Assembly (NCBI RefSeq): GCF_014200575.1
Contig: NZ_JACHBZ010000007.1
Location: forward strand, 62,001 to 126,000
DNA from: Mucilaginibacter saanensis
GTDB taxonomy: Bacteria; Bacteroidota; Bacteroidia; Sphingobacteriales; Sphingobacteriaceae
Length of the DNA stretch: 64,000 nucleotides
Direction of reading: 5' to 3'
The notes under the pieces: generated by a model
Database searches by the model: none
The model's input: the letters and a program-made list of their open reading frames with translations, nothing else
Told to the model about the DNA's origin: nothing
Position numbers and translations under genes: made by a program
Shown: one piece after another, positions 8,699-17,627 of the stretch
Numbering within the stretch: the stretch's first letter is position 1
How the letters are laid out: the number at the start of each line of letters is the position of its first letter

Positions 8699-10222
8699 CT
8701 AAGCTGTAAAAGCAGCTAATGCTTTATTTATTCTGCTAATGGTTTCTGTTTTGCCGAGTAATGCAGCAATATCAAACACATGAGGGCCAAATTTACCGCC
8801 AACCAGCATAATGCGGAATGGTAACATTACATCACCAACCTTTAGTGCTTTTTCTTCGGCCAGGGCTTTAAATTGTAGTTCAAACTCGTGGGCTTCAATG
8901 GCGGTACCGGTATTATTTAATAATGCAATAAGTGCATTAAAGAAATCAGTTTTAGCATCTGTCCATTTAGGTTTTACCGCATTTAGGTCGTACTCCTTTG
9001 GTTGCTCAAAAAAGTATCCTGCTTGCTGGTAAAAGTCAGGTATTAAAACACAGCGGTCTTTTATTAAGTTAATAACGGTTAACAAATAATCGTCATTGGT
9101 TACCGCAACGCCTTTTTCCTCTAAAACGGCTTTCACTTTTGGCTTTAAGCTTTCAGCATCAAGTCTTTTTATCCACTCGGCATTGAACCATTTGGCTTTT
9201 TCAAAATCAAACTTGGCACCAGCCTTGCTCACCCTGTCAATAGAGAATTTTTCAATCAGCTCGTCCAGCGTAAATAGTTCCTGGTCGGTACCGTCATTCC
9301 AGCCCAGGGTAGCCAGCAGGTTTAAAAATGCTTCGGGTAAAAAGCCCAGTTCGCGGAAACCCGGGGTAAGCTCGTCTGTTTTGGCATCAAACCAGGTCAT
9401 GGCATATACCGGGAAACCCAGGCGTGCGCCATCGCGTTTACTCAGTTTGCCGTGGCCGTCGGGTTTTAATATCAACGGTAAGTGTGCCCATTGCGGCATA
9501 TCCGCTTTCCAACCCAGGTAATCCCACAAAAGCAGGTGCACCGGGGCCGATGGTAACCATTCCTCGCCGCGGAAAGCGTGCGAAATTTTCATCAGGAAAT
9601 CATCAACCACCACTGCTAAATGGTAGGTAGGCATGCCATCTGCTTTCAGCAATACCTTATCATCAACCTGGTTGGTTTCAAAACTTACGTGGCCGCGTAT
9701 CATGTCAGTAAAGCTGATGGTTTCGTCGGCAGGTATTTTAATCCGGATCACATGCGGGGTACCTGCATCAAGCAGGGCATCAACTTCATGCTGCGGCAAT
9801 GATAAAGAGTTGCGCAGGCTAAGGCGGTAAGCCTGGCCGTACTGAAAGTTAGGGATTTCCTTGCGGTTCTTGTCCAGTTCTTCGGCAGTGTCAAACGCAT
9901 AATAGGCATGGCCCTGCATCACCAGCCTCTCGGCATATTCACGGTATGCAGCCTTGCGCTCACTTTGGCGGTAGGGGGCGTATGGGCCGCCGGCTACCGG
10001 ACTTTCGTCTGGGTGCAGGCCGCACCATTTCAGGCAATCTAAAATATATTGTTCGGCACCTTCCACATAACGGGTTTGGTCGGTGTCTTCAATTCTTAAA
10101 ATAAAATCGCCCTGGTATTTTTTGGCGAATAAATAGTTAAACAATACGGTGCGTACGCCGCCCAGGTGCAAACCACCTGTTGGGCTTGGTGCAAAACGAA
10201 CTCTTACTTTTTTATCGGTCAT
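8699..10222 (-). CDS. gltX: Glutamate--tRNA ligase
   Basis: Class I aminoacyl-tRNA synthetase of 507 residues that charges tRNA-Glu in the cytoplasm. The HIGH-type motif is in FAPSPTGGLHLGG (residues about 10-22) and the KMSKS-type motif is KLSKRDG at about residue 257. The C-terminal alpha-helical anticodon-binding part is complete. Since a full GlnRS is encoded at 31115-32776, this enzyme is probably a discriminating GluRS. Start ATG at 10222 gives the standard N-terminus KVRVRFAPSPTG. The gene ends convergently with the small membrane protein gene and shares its terminator. Confidence 0.98.
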   Translation of the reverse strand: MTDKKVRVRFAPSPTGGLHLGGVRTVLFNYLFAKKYQGDFILRIEDTDQTRYVEGAEQYILDCLKWCGLHPDESPVAGGPYAPYRQSERKAAYREYAERLVMQGHAYYAFDTAEELDKNRKEIPNFQYGQAYRLSLRNSLSLPQHEVDALLDAGTPHVIRIKIPADETISFTDMIRGHVSFETNQVDDKVLLKADGMPTYHLAVVVDDFLMKISHAFRGEEWLPSAPVHLLLWDYLGWKADMPQWAHLPLILKPDGHGKLSKRDGARLGFPVYAMTWFDAKTDELTPGFRELGFLPEAFLNLLATLGWNDGTDQELFTLDELIEKFSIDRVSKAGAKFDFEKAKWFNAEWIKRLDAESLKPKVKAVLEEKGVAVTNDDYLLTVINLIKDRCVLIPDFYQQAGYFFEQPKEYDLNAVKPKWTDAKTDFFNALIALLNNTGTAIEAHEFELQFKALAEEKALKVGDVMLPFRIMLVGGKFGPHVFDIAALLGKTETISRINKALAAFTA

Positions 10223-10436
10223 GATGGCGCAAAGATAAACTTAAAATGGATGTGCAGATATGCGGATTTAAAATGTGCAAATGATATGATAAATGGATTG
10301 TAGATGTGTAAATGACATGATGATGTATGCGTGATTTGCAATGTCATAGAGTCGTCAATCATCCTCATATCTGTCATCCGCAGATCTACCCCATGTACAT
10401 TTGAAATAATTTTACGTTATTTGGAGTGTGCCGAGT

Positions 10437-11642
10437 ATGAACCCGTATCAACGAAAAAAACGCTGGAAATATTTATTGCTTGCGTTTGCAACTGTAATAG
10501 CCAGTGGCTCCTTGTTTTATACCAGTTACCTGGTTAAAAAAATTGCCAGTTCTGAGCGTACCCGTGCGCAGGTATGGGCTATAAGCATGAGGCAGATACT
10601 TAACTCAGATGATAATGACTTTTTGAATTACGTACTTGCGGTGCGCGATAGCTTAACCGTACCGGCTATTGTTACCGATGCCAAAGGCGATATCCGCTTA
10701 TCCCGGGGGTTAGATACTACGAAAACATATATTGATTTGCCCTCACCCGGAAAAAAATATGATCTCGCTTATTTTAAGGGTGAGCTGGCCTACATGAAGC
10801 AGCAGCACGCACCAATTAAATTGAAAATTTTGGGCGAAGACAATTTTGTTTATTACAAAGATTCGGCGCTGCTTACACAGCTGCGGTTGTTCCCCTATAT
10901 TCAGTTAACGGTGATAGCTATATTTTTATTGATGGCTTATACGGCTTTTAGCTCTTCGCGAAAATCCGAGCAGGATCAGGTCTGGGTTGGTTTGGCGAAA
11001 GAGACAGCTCACCAGCTGGGTACGCCCATATCCTCATTAATGGCCTGGATTGAGCTGATGAAGGAGAAATTTAATGCCGAAGATGACGTGTTGGTGGCCG
11101 AAATGGAGAACGATGTAAAACGCCTGGAAATTGTGGCCGACCGTTTCTCCAAAATAGGATCGAAACCGGTATTGGAAGAGCATGCCGTTTATGCGGTGGT
11201 TAAGGATTTTGTTGATTATTTTAAGGTGAGGGTAAGTAAAAACATAGGCTTTGAACTGAGCGGAAACCCACATTTAAAAGCCGGGCTCAATATTCCGCTG
11301 TTTGATTGGGTGCTTGAAAATCTGCTTAAAAATGCGGTTAATGCCATTGACGGTAAAGGCAGCATCCATGTAGAAATAGGTGGCAACAAGGTAAAAAACC
11401 AGGTATTTATTGATGTAACCGATACCGGGAAGGGCATACAGCGCTCTAAGTTTGATACTGTTTTTCAGCCAGGGTATACTACCCGCAAGCGGGGATGGGG
11501 CCTGGGCCTGTCATTAACCAAACGTATGATAGAGAATTACCATAACGGACAAATTTTTGTAAAGGACTCTGAAATAGGTAAGGGCACAACATTTAGAATA
11601 ATATTAAAAAACACCCGTAATGATAAATCCACCAAATCCTGA
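10437..11642 (+). CDS. Sensor histidine kinase, membrane-bound
   Basis: Sensor kinase of 401 residues. Membrane helices at about 12-33 and 150-171 bracket an extracytoplasmic sensor region. The HisKA-type H-box is KETAHQLGTPISSL with the phospho-acceptor His at 192. The ATP-binding domain shows the N box (LENLLKNAVNAIDG), G1 (VTDTGKGI) and G2 (GWGLGLSLTKRMIE). I chose the ATG at 10437 because a GGAG sequence (10423-10426) sits 10 nt before it; an in-frame GTG at 10428 is too close to that site. No response regulator is adjacent: the next gene, overlapping by 23 bp, is a DinB-like protein. Partner regulator unknown. Confidence 0.92.
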   Translation: MNPYQRKKRWKYLLLAFATVIASGSLFYTSYLVKKIASSERTRAQVWAISMRQILNSDDNDFLNYVLAVRDSLTVPAIVTDAKGDIRLSRGLDTTKTYIDLPSPGKKYDLAYFKGELAYMKQQHAPIKLKILGEDNFVYYKDSALLTQLRLFPYIQLTVIAIFLLMAYTAFSSSRKSEQDQVWVGLAKETAHQLGTPISSLMAWIELMKEKFNAEDDVLVAEMENDVKRLEIVADRFSKIGSKPVLEEHAVYAVVKDFVDYFKVRVSKNIGFELSGNPHLKAGLNIPLFDWVLENLLKNAVNAIDGKGSIHVEIGGNKVKNQVFIDVTDTGKGIQRSKFDTVFQPGYTTRKRGWGLGLSLTKRMIENYHNGQIFVKDSEIGKGTTFRIILKNTRNDKSTKS

Positions 11643-12150
11643 GGAATATTCGCCATTTGCTGCCGGGTATGTAGGGAGGGTTACCAACAGCAACGTAATT
11701 GAACTGCTGGAGCAACAGATGGTTTCAAGCTATGACCTGTTCAGTAACTTAACCGATGAGCAAGCGGTGTATGCTTATGCCCCGGGTAAGTGGACGGTTA
11801 AGCAGGCCCTTGGCCACATGATTGATACCGAACGCACTTTTGGTTACAGGGCCATGGTTTTTTCGCGCAATGCTATTGAGCTGCCCGGGTTTGACCAGGA
11901 CGTATATGTGAACAATACGGATTTTAACAACCAGGGTATTCATGACCTGGCGGCTGAATTTAAGGCTACCCGGCAATCAAATATATATATGATCAGGGGT
12001 TTTAGCCAGGAGCAGCTGTTGCGCACGGGCATTGCCAGCAGCCACTTATTTTCGGTAAGGGCATTTGTATATATGCTGGCCGGGCACGAACTGCATCACC
12101 TGCATATTTTTAAAGAGCGGTACAATATTTACAGAAGCCATAATTTTTAA
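11620..12150 (+). CDS. DinB family protein (putative metal-dependent hydrolase/transferase)
   Basis: Protein of 176 residues of the DinB/YfiT four-helix-bundle superfamily. The likely metal-binding histidines are in LGHMIDTERTF and in GHELHHLHIFKERY near the C-terminus. Members include thiol-dependent enzymes such as bacillithiol transferases; the actual reaction here is unknown. It overlaps the histidine kinase gene by 23 bp, so translation is probably coupled. A second DinB-superfamily protein is encoded at 37847-38293. Confidence 0.85.
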   Translation: MINPPNPEEYSPFAAGYVGRVTNSNVIELLEQQMVSSYDLFSNLTDEQAVYAYAPGKWTVKQALGHMIDTERTFGYRAMVFSRNAIELPGFDQDVYVNNTDFNNQGIHDLAAEFKATRQSNIYMIRGFSQEQLLRTGIASSHLFSVRAFVYMLAGHELHHLHIFKERYNIYRSHNF

Positions 12151-12156
12151 ATGCCG

Positions 12157-12186
12157 AAAAGCCTCTGTAATCAACAGACGCTTTTT
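12157..12186. terminator. Hairpin between convergent dinB-like and DUF6249 genes
   Basis: AAAGCCTCTGT pairs with ACAGACGCTTT apart from one C-C mismatch, loop of 5 nt, then a T-run on the plus strand. Confidence 0.65.
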
Positions 12187-12213
12187 GCAGCAGTAGATTT
12201 GATGTGCGCAATG

Positions 12214-12585
12214 TTATTTTTGCAGTGTATCTTGTTTCTCAAGCACTTCCTTTTTTTCTATCCGGTAGGATAGAAACAAGCCTAAACCGCCGAAGATGGC
12301 TATAAGGGCGATGTATAAAAAGAAACTGTCGTCGTCCATGCTTTTAAACAAGCTGTGGTCTAAAACAAAAGCCAGGAATAATCCCAGACCGGAGCCAATA
12401 AGCAACAATCCCCATTTTAAGTTCTGATAAGGTGCTGACTGTGGTTTGTAGCTGCGTGGGTCCATGCCGCGTTCAATCATTGCCAGTTTTTCGCGTTTGC
12501 GCAGGTAAACAATCCCGAAAATCATGACAAAAAAGCCAAGTGATACAAGGATTATCATAATAACCCCTAATTGTTCGGTTTCCAT
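12214..12585 (-). CDS. DUF6249-type small membrane protein
   Basis: Protein of 123 residues. Helix 1 at about 6-28, then a basic stretch KREKLAMIERGMDP that is the recognisable family signature, then two more hydrophobic helices (LLLIGSGLGLFLAFVL and YIALIAIFGGLGLFL) and a charged tail. In Bacteroidota this family usually sits beside ECF sigma genes; here the nearest sigma/anti-sigma pair is 4 kb away on the other strand. No enzymatic residues are visible and its function is unknown. Confidence 0.75.
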   Translation of the reverse strand: METEQLGVIMIILVSLGFFVMIFGIVYLRKREKLAMIERGMDPRSYKPQSAPYQNLKWGLLLIGSGLGLFLAFVLDHSLFKSMDDDSFFLYIALIAIFGGLGLFLSYRIEKKEVLEKQDTLQK

Positions 12586-12690
12586 GATAGTTTAAAATTT
12601 AAATAAGTTAATACTTTTTTCTTGTTTAAATACCCTTAATGGTGTATTTGTAAACTATGACCACCTGATTTTTAAACAGGTTACACCCAA

Positions 12691-12736
12691 TGAAAAAAAA
12701 AGTTAAACCGAGCCCCTGATGGGGTGAATTTAACTT
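12691..12736 (-). terminator. Terminator of the NTF2-like gene
   Basis: AAGTTAAA at 12700-12707 pairs with TTTAACTT at 12729-12736, with an inner CCCC/GGGG stem. On the minus strand it is followed by nine Ts. Confidence 0.75.
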
Positions 12737-12809
12737 GAGTTGTTAGGTAAGTATATTTATTTAATGTAAGCGAAGATGGCAAATGATTTTCAAAGGCAAC
12801 CCAAGTCAA

Positions 12810-13163
12810 TCAACCTATAAAAAACTGCTGACTCACAATTTTTCCATTCTCCACTTTATAAACGCAAATCTCTTCAAACATTTTACTTTCCTGCCCCTTG
12901 ATGGCGAAATGCATAGAAAACACCAGGCTAAAGTAATTCCCGGCAAAAATTGCATCGGATACTTTAATAGCATGGATTTCTACATTAGCGAGAAATTGTT
13001 TTTCGCGCTCAATGAGGCTATGAAGCCCGTTTATCGGCTCGTTTTTATTATTTGGATCAATGCTTACGGCATCATCGGCGTATAATTCGGTATAGGCTTC
13101 AACAAATTTTAGCTCATTACATAATGAAGCTAAACGATTGGCAATTTCTGGTATAGTGTTCAT
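12810..13163 (-). CDS. Nuclear transport factor 2 (SnoaL)-like protein
   Basis: Protein of 117 residues with the NTF2-like cone fold pattern: N-terminal helix with the FVEAYTELYADDAVSIDP motif, a middle region with GLHSLIEREKQF, then alternating strands ending in VYKVENGKIVSQQFF, which is the standard last strand. Such proteins may be small-molecule isomerases, cyclases or binding proteins; nothing here specifies which. Single-gene unit with its own terminator downstream. Confidence 0.8.
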   Translation of the reverse strand: MNTIPEIANRLASLCNELKFVEAYTELYADDAVSIDPNNKNEPINGLHSLIEREKQFLANVEIHAIKVSDAIFAGNYFSLVFSMHFAIKGQESKMFEEICVYKVENGKIVSQQFFIG

Positions 13164-13328
13164 GGTTTTGAAAGTTTGTTTGTGATAGTAATCAAGAGTA
13201 ATACTATGTGAATTTTTACAACATCGAACATTAAAAGCAAAGAATGATATACAAATGATATACCAACGCCATACGTGCGGGCTTTAGCAGCGTCTGTTAA
13301 CTAACACCATTTGGGGATAACGAGGGAA

Positions 13329-13363
13329 ACTAAATGCCCTTCTGTTACAGAAGGGCATTTAGT
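13329..13363. terminator. Perfect 17-bp hairpin downstream of the SIMPL gene
   Basis: ACTAAATGCCCTTCTGT and its exact complement are separated by a single T. It lies 31 bp past the SIMPL stop on the minus strand. A smaller CCCT/AGGG hairpin with a run of Ts (13371-13393) is closer to the stop, so the two may act together. The large hairpin lacks a T-run, so a role other than termination is possible. Confidence 0.5.
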
Positions 13364-13393
13364 ACCTGTTTAAAAAAACGCCCTTTCAGAGGG

Positions 13394-14083
13394 TTATTTT
13401 ATTTCAAATACGGCTTGAATCTGGAAACTCAGTTTTATCTTTTTAAAGTCGATGTCTGATTCTGCCGGACCTGCATCTGATACTGCTGCTTTTGAAAACA
13501 TCATCAGCGTACGTGGCTGCGGAAAACTGCTGTTATCGCTTTCAGTAATATTAAGTGCCGAACCCAGTTTATCACCCAGGCCGTTAACCAGGAATGCTGC
13601 TTTGTCACGGGCCGATAGGAGGGCTTTTAATTTCAGATCGTTTTTCAGGTCGTTGATCTTGGAGTAATCATAGCTCTGTATGTTGGTTGATTGTATGCCC
13701 TTAGGGTCAACCTTGGCCAGTATCTGGTTAAACTTGTTCAAATCGCGAACTTTAACCAGGTATTGTTTGCTGGCTAAAAAGTCAGGAGCCTTTTTTTTCT
13801 GATAATTATCGTTCCAGCCCGAAACATTGCTCATGGTAAAATCCTCTTTGGCAATGCCGGCGTCTTTTACGCCTTTTTCAAGCTGGTTTTCCAATACATC
13901 AATAGTAACCCGGTTTTTACCGTTCATGTATTCCTGTAATGATATGGAAACATATATAATGTCGGGGGTAACTTCCTGTTCGGCAATGCCGGTAACCTCA
14001 ATTTTACGGCGCATATCAACCGTTTGTGCAAAAGCACCATAAGTAAACGTAAGTAATACGGCAAGGATAAATAACTTTTTCAT
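13394..14083 (-). CDS. SIMPL (DUF541) domain periplasmic protein
   Basis: Secreted protein of 229 residues with a signal peptide (residues 1-19, ending GAFAQ). The SIMPL/DUF541 domain covers most of the rest: it begins RRKIEVTGIAEQEVTPDIIYVS and ends with the beta strand KLSFQIQAVFEI. Family members (for example E. coli YggE and Brucella BP26) form oligomeric periplasmic rings and are linked to oxidative-stress tolerance. Monocistronic. The family name is well supported, the role is not. Confidence 0.88.
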   Translation of the reverse strand: MKKLFILAVLLTFTYGAFAQTVDMRRKIEVTGIAEQEVTPDIIYVSISLQEYMNGKNRVTIDVLENQLEKGVKDAGIAKEDFTMSNVSGWNDNYQKKKAPDFLASKQYLVKVRDLNKFNQILAKVDPKGIQSTNIQSYDYSKINDLKNDLKLKALLSARDKAAFLVNGLGDKLGSALNITESDNSSFPQPRTLMMFSKAAVSDAGPAESDIDFKKIKLSFQIQAVFEIK

Positions 14084-14370
14084 GTGATAATTGTTTTTAA
14101 ATGTAATGAAGCAAAATGAGCTATGATTTGTTTTTAGCGGCCCACAATAGTTTCATATTATAAATATTATATGGTATGTGACTATGATAACGTGCCTAAA
14201 GTTTAATATGTAACAGGCTTAATAATTTATTTGTTGATAAACGGGGGCTTAAATAATAGTATAAAGCTAATGGTTTTGGGTGGGTTTATACGGATGGTGC
14301 TGTAAGTCAATATTATAAAACTGTTTGGCCTTTTTTAAGGTTATATAAAAGTATTTTAAACATCAGGGAT

Positions 14371-15141
14371 ATGAGATCTATCTGGAAAGGTTCAATTGGT
14401 TTTGGTTTGGTAAGCATACCGGTAAAACTGTATTCGGCGGTGCAAACCAGCTCGCTTGACTTTGACATGCTTGACGGTCGCGATCATTCACGCATCCGTT
14501 ATCAGCGGGTAAATGAGCAAACGCACAAAGAGGTGCCCTACGACAAAATTGTGAAGGGCTACAAGCTCAATGATGATTACGTAATTATGGATGATCATGA
14601 TTTTGAGGATGCCGCCCCCGAAAAGAGCAAGGTTATTGAAATTGAAAGCTTTGTAGATATTGGTGATGTAAACCCCATGTTTTACGAAACATCATACTAT
14701 ACCGAGCCCGATACCAAAAATAATAAAGCATATGCCCTGCTGTTGAAGGCCTTGCTGCAATCAAAAAAGGCAGGATTGGCCCGCTTTGTACTGCGTAGTA
14801 CCGAAAGCTTGTGCATTGTACACCCGGTTGATAATGTACTGGTGATAACGCGGATCAGGTTTGCCCAGGAGATCCGCAGTACTGAGGACCTGGATATTGC
14901 CGATGGTGTTAACGTAAGTAAAAAAGAGCTGGACGTTGGCCTGGCCCTGATTAATCAGTATGCGGAGGATTTTGATGTATCGAAGTTTAAGGATGAATAT
15001 AACGACGAGCTGCTAAAGATCATTAAGGCAAAATCAAAAGGAAAACGGGCAACAGTTAAAAAACTTAAACCCCGTAAAGCCACCAGCGACGACCTGTATG
15101 AGCAACTGATGAGCAGCCTGAAAACCAAAAAGGGCGCGTAA
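14371..15141 (+). CDS. ku: Ku domain protein, non-homologous end joining
   Basis: Bacterial Ku homodimer subunit of 256 residues that binds DNA double-strand ends and recruits LigD. The N-terminus MRSIWKGSIGFGLVSIPVKL is the classical start, followed by the barrel core (LARFVLRSTESLCIVHP) and a Lys-rich C-terminal tail (KAKSKGKRATVKKLKPRK) that aids DNA binding. Length is normal. LigD, which often neighbours ku, is not present in this window, so the ligase must be elsewhere. The gene sits with other stress-type genes (DUF892, a lmo0937-like peptide, an ECF sigma pair). Confidence 0.95.
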   Translation: MRSIWKGSIGFGLVSIPVKLYSAVQTSSLDFDMLDGRDHSRIRYQRVNEQTHKEVPYDKIVKGYKLNDDYVIMDDHDFEDAAPEKSKVIEIESFVDIGDVNPMFYETSYYTEPDTKNNKAYALLLKALLQSKKAGLARFVLRSTESLCIVHPVDNVLVITRIRFAQEIRSTEDLDIADGVNVSKKELDVGLALINQYAEDFDVSKFKDEYNDELLKIIKAKSKGKRATVKKLKPRKATSDDLYEQLMSSLKTKKGA

Positions 15142-15373
15142 AGGGCTGATGGTTTATAAGTCCTAAAAAACAGAGCGGTAGATAGCTTGTGGTTTAAATT
15201 TAGCGTCGGATTATACTGTTTACTATACAACTTAAAGTTTTATTGCTACACTTTTCGGTAGTAATAGGTAATAATCAATAATTTTTATTTCAAAATAAGA
15301 AATATTTTTAATAGATATGTAAATGTGGCATTGCCTTTGTTTGTTGATCAGCACACAACTTAAAAACACTACC

Positions 15374-15913
15374 ATGGCAACCACAAAAACACCAGCACAA
15401 ACTGACACCGTTCAGGAATCGGCATTAAATGAATTATTTATTGATGAATTAAAGGACATTTACTGGGCCGAAAAACATTTGGCAAAGGCACTGCCCAAAA
15501 TGGCAAAAGCAGCCACATCTGATAAATTGCGTACTGCAATTGAAAACCATTTGGCTGAAACTGAAAATCACGTTACCCGCTTAGAGGCTGCTTTTGAATC
15601 AATAAATGAAAAAGCAGTAGCTGTTAAATGCGAGGCTATGGCCGGTTTATTAAAAGAGGGTGATGAAATAGTTGCTGAAACCGAAAAAGGCAGCATAACC
15701 CGTGATGCAGGCATCATATCCGCCGCACAAAAAATTGAACATTACGAAATTGCATCGTACGGTACTTTAAAAACACTGGCCAGCGTATTGGGTTACCAGG
15801 AAGCTGCTGAATTGCTTGACTCTACCCTGCAGGAAGAGAAAAATGCTGACAGCCTGTTAACCAAAATAGCTGAATCAGGTATTAACCAATCATCTAAAAC
15901 AGAGAAAAAGTAA
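15374..15913 (+). CDS. DUF892 (YciE/YciF) ferritin-like stress protein
   Basis: Protein of 179 residues of the YciE/YciF family, a ferritin-like diiron four-helix bundle induced by general stress. Diagnostic motifs are LNELFIDELKDIYWAEKHL at the first helix and a second half with KIEHYEIASYGTL; the E and H residues there are the putative metal ligands. I start at the ATG at 15374 (MATTKTPAQ); an upstream in-frame ATG at 15323 would add a Cys/Leu-rich stretch that does not fit the family. Followed by a strong terminator. Its company suggests a stress regulon. Confidence 0.9.
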   Translation: MATTKTPAQTDTVQESALNELFIDELKDIYWAEKHLAKALPKMAKAATSDKLRTAIENHLAETENHVTRLEAAFESINEKAVAVKCEAMAGLLKEGDEIVAETEKGSITRDAGIISAAQKIEHYEIASYGTLKTLASVLGYQEAAELLDSTLQEEKNADSLLTKIAESGINQSSKTEKK

Positions 15914-15940
15914 AACCTTTTCTGAGAAATAGTATCAGAA

Positions 15941-15964
15941 GCCGCCCGAAAGGGCGGTTTTCTT
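15941..15964 (+). terminator. Terminator of the DUF892 gene
   Basis: CCGCCC-GAAA-GGGCGG tetraloop hairpin followed by TTTTCTT. Confidence 0.9.
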
Positions 15965-16071
15965 GCTGAGGAGTGCGTTATCCGAAGCCGTTATTAATTT
16001 TTTAAAACATTTTTACGCTAACAGATATTGTATATATATCTATGAAAATCATTAACTAAAATCAAACTACC

Positions 16072-16227
16072 ATGAACTCATTATTGTATATAATAGCCGT
16101 TATACTGCTCATAGGTTGGGCAATCGGTGTGTTTTTTACTTCTGTAGGCAGCTTAATTCATGTGCTGCTGGTTATAGCCATTATTGCGGTACTATTAGGT
16201 ATCATCAGGCGGCCAACGGCTATTTAA
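16072..16227 (+). CDS. lmo0937-like small membrane protein
   Basis: Peptide of 51 residues that I translated by hand. It starts MNSLLYIIAVILLIGWAIGV and has two hydrophobic helices separated by FFTSVGSLIH, ending LGIIRRPTAI. This pattern (LLYIIAVILLIGWAIG then VGSLIHVLLVIAIIAVL) is the signature of the lmo0937 family of tiny membrane proteins, often stress-induced in Bacteroidota. Function unknown. It has its own terminator at 16248-16282 and lies between DUF892 and an ECF sigma gene, on the same strand. Confidence 0.85.
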   Translation: MNSLLYIIAVILLIGWAIGVFFTSVGSLIHVLLVIAIIAVLLGIIRRPTAI

Positions 16228-16247
16228 AATAGCTTTAAAAAATATGC

Positions 16248-16282
16248 AAAAATGCTCCTGTTATAATCAGGGGCATTTTTTG
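16248..16282 (+). terminator. Terminator of the lmo0937-like gene
   Basis: AAAATGCTCCTG pairs with CAGGGGCATTTT (one G-U wobble), then six Ts. Confidence 0.88.
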
Positions 16283-16347
16283 TTTGTGGTGACGGCGGGA
16301 GTACGCTATGTTGGATTGGCTGAATTTTAACTATTTTTACGTAAACG

Positions 16348-16374
16348 TGTAACCTAAATTAAAAAGCCTGCGTC
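16348..16374 (+). promoter_or_regulatory. Candidate ECF-type promoter of the sigma/anti-sigma operon
   Basis: TGTAACC at 16348-16354 and CGTC at 16371-16374 are separated by 16 nt, 17 nt before the ATG. GTAAC-type -35 and CGTC-type -10 boxes are typical of ECF sigma factors, and such factors commonly transcribe their own gene. No housekeeping TAnnTTTG box is seen here. Auto-activation is an inference. Confidence 0.45.
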
Positions 16375-16390
16375 AGAGAGGTTGTAACAC

Positions 16391-16972
16391 ATGCAGAGCA
16401 AGCTTTCAGATATCGAACTTATAGAACAAACCCTGGCGGGTAACCAGTCGGCCTATGCCGATCTGGTAAAACGGCACCAGCGGTTTGTATTTACCCTGGC
16501 TATGCGTTTTGCAAAGGGTAGGGAAGATGCCGAGGAGATTGCACAGGATTGTTTTATAAAAGCGTACCGCTCACTGGCGTCTTTCCAGGGGCAGTCAAAG
16601 TTTACCACATGGCTGTACAGTATAGTTTATACTACAGCGATGACATCGTTAAGAAAAAAACGGATAGCTACCGACTCGATAGATGATGAGGATACTTACA
16701 TACAGGTTGAAAACAAGCCATCGGGTTATGATACGGATAATGTAGAGAATAAATCAAGATCGTTTTATCTGAACCAGGCCATTGAACAGTTACTGCCCGA
16801 TGATGCCACCATTATTACCCTGTTTTACAAGGGCGAACAATCATTGGAAGAAATTGCCCAAGCGTTGGGTATGGAAGCCAATACGGTTAAGGTTAAACTA
16901 TTCAGGGCGCGCCAGCGTTTAAAAGAAAAGTTGGAGCGCAATTTAAAACAAGAGGTGAAAGAACTGATATGA
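16391..16972 (+). CDS. ECF RNA polymerase sigma factor (RpoE-like)
   Basis: Sigma-70 family extracytoplasmic-function factor of 193 residues. Region 2 is at about 20-90 (ADLVKRHQRFVFTLAMRF, then EEIAQDCFIKAYRSL and FTTWLYSIVYTTAMT); region 4 is at about 130-180 with the HTH SLEEIAQALGMEANTVKVKLFRARQRL. It overlaps the next gene by the ATGA junction (16969-16972); that gene encodes a membrane protein of anti-sigma type, so the two form a signalling pair. A putative autoregulatory promoter is at 16348-16374. Confidence 0.93.
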   Translation: MQSKLSDIELIEQTLAGNQSAYADLVKRHQRFVFTLAMRFAKGREDAEEIAQDCFIKAYRSLASFQGQSKFTTWLYSIVYTTAMTSLRKKRIATDSIDDEDTYIQVENKPSGYDTDNVENKSRSFYLNQAIEQLLPDDATIITLFYKGEQSLEEIAQALGMEANTVKVKLFRARQRLKEKLERNLKQEVKELI

Positions 16973-17475
16973 ACACCATGGAAGAGAAAATCTGGAACTA
17001 TATTGATGGAACCTGCACACCAGCGGAGCAGGAGGCCATTGCCAGGCTTATTGAGCAGGATGAAGTGTATGCCCGTAAGTATCAGGAATTGCTGGCACTA
17101 AACCTGGAGTTTGCAACTATGGAGCTTGAGGAACCACCGATGGCCTTTACCTATAATGTAATGGAAGCCATACGCACAGAAAACGCCAGCCAGCCACTTA
17201 AGGCCGCTATTGATAAGCGTATCATTTTAGGTATATCTATATTTTTTGTGTTCACCATACTGGCTTTATTGGTGTTTACACTGGCCAATGTGCATATTTC
17301 GGGAGCAAATTTGGGCGCCGTGGACATTAAGCTACCCGCAAACGTAAAAATGCCCAGTACTAATACGTTTTTAAGCAGCCCATTTTTTAAATGGTTTTTG
17401 ATATTTGACTTAGTGCTTGCTTTATTTTTAACAGATAGCTATTTAAGAAAGAAAAATGCCGAAAAACACGTATAA
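16969..17475 (+). CDS. Membrane-anchored anti-sigma factor (putative)
   Basis: Protein of 168 residues whose start overlaps the sigma stop in an ATGA arrangement. The N-terminal about 65 residues (EEKIWNYIDGTCTPAEQEAIARL) are acidic and helical, like the cytoplasmic sigma-binding region of anti-sigma factors. A membrane helix at about 82-105 (IILGISIFFVFTILALLVFT) and a second at 140-155 (WFLIFDLVLALFL) place a short loop outside the cytoplasm. There is no zinc HxxxCxxC motif. Role assigned mainly from the gene pair. Confidence 0.8.
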   Translation: MNTMEEKIWNYIDGTCTPAEQEAIARLIEQDEVYARKYQELLALNLEFATMELEEPPMAFTYNVMEAIRTENASQPLKAAIDKRIILGISIFFVFTILALLVFTLANVHISGANLGAVDIKLPANVKMPSTNTFLSSPFFKWFLIFDLVLALFLTDSYLRKKNAEKHV

Positions 17476-17627
17476 GTGTTGCACAGTGTATGCCAAAACC
17501 GACAAGTGACCATACAATTAGTCAGTTTACGGGCAATAATGTAATTTGAATTTCAAGATTTGGCGTTTGTTAAAGTGACATGTGTTAAAAAATATAAGCC
17601 AACCCAATTTTGGTATAGTAATTGTAT

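Noticed and set aside
8699..10222. GltX as a non-discriminating enzyme needing GatCAB
   Set aside because: A complete GlnRS gene is present in the same window, so the indirect pathway is not required.
13329..13363. Insertion-sequence terminal repeat
   Set aside because: A single isolated hairpin without a partner or transposase.
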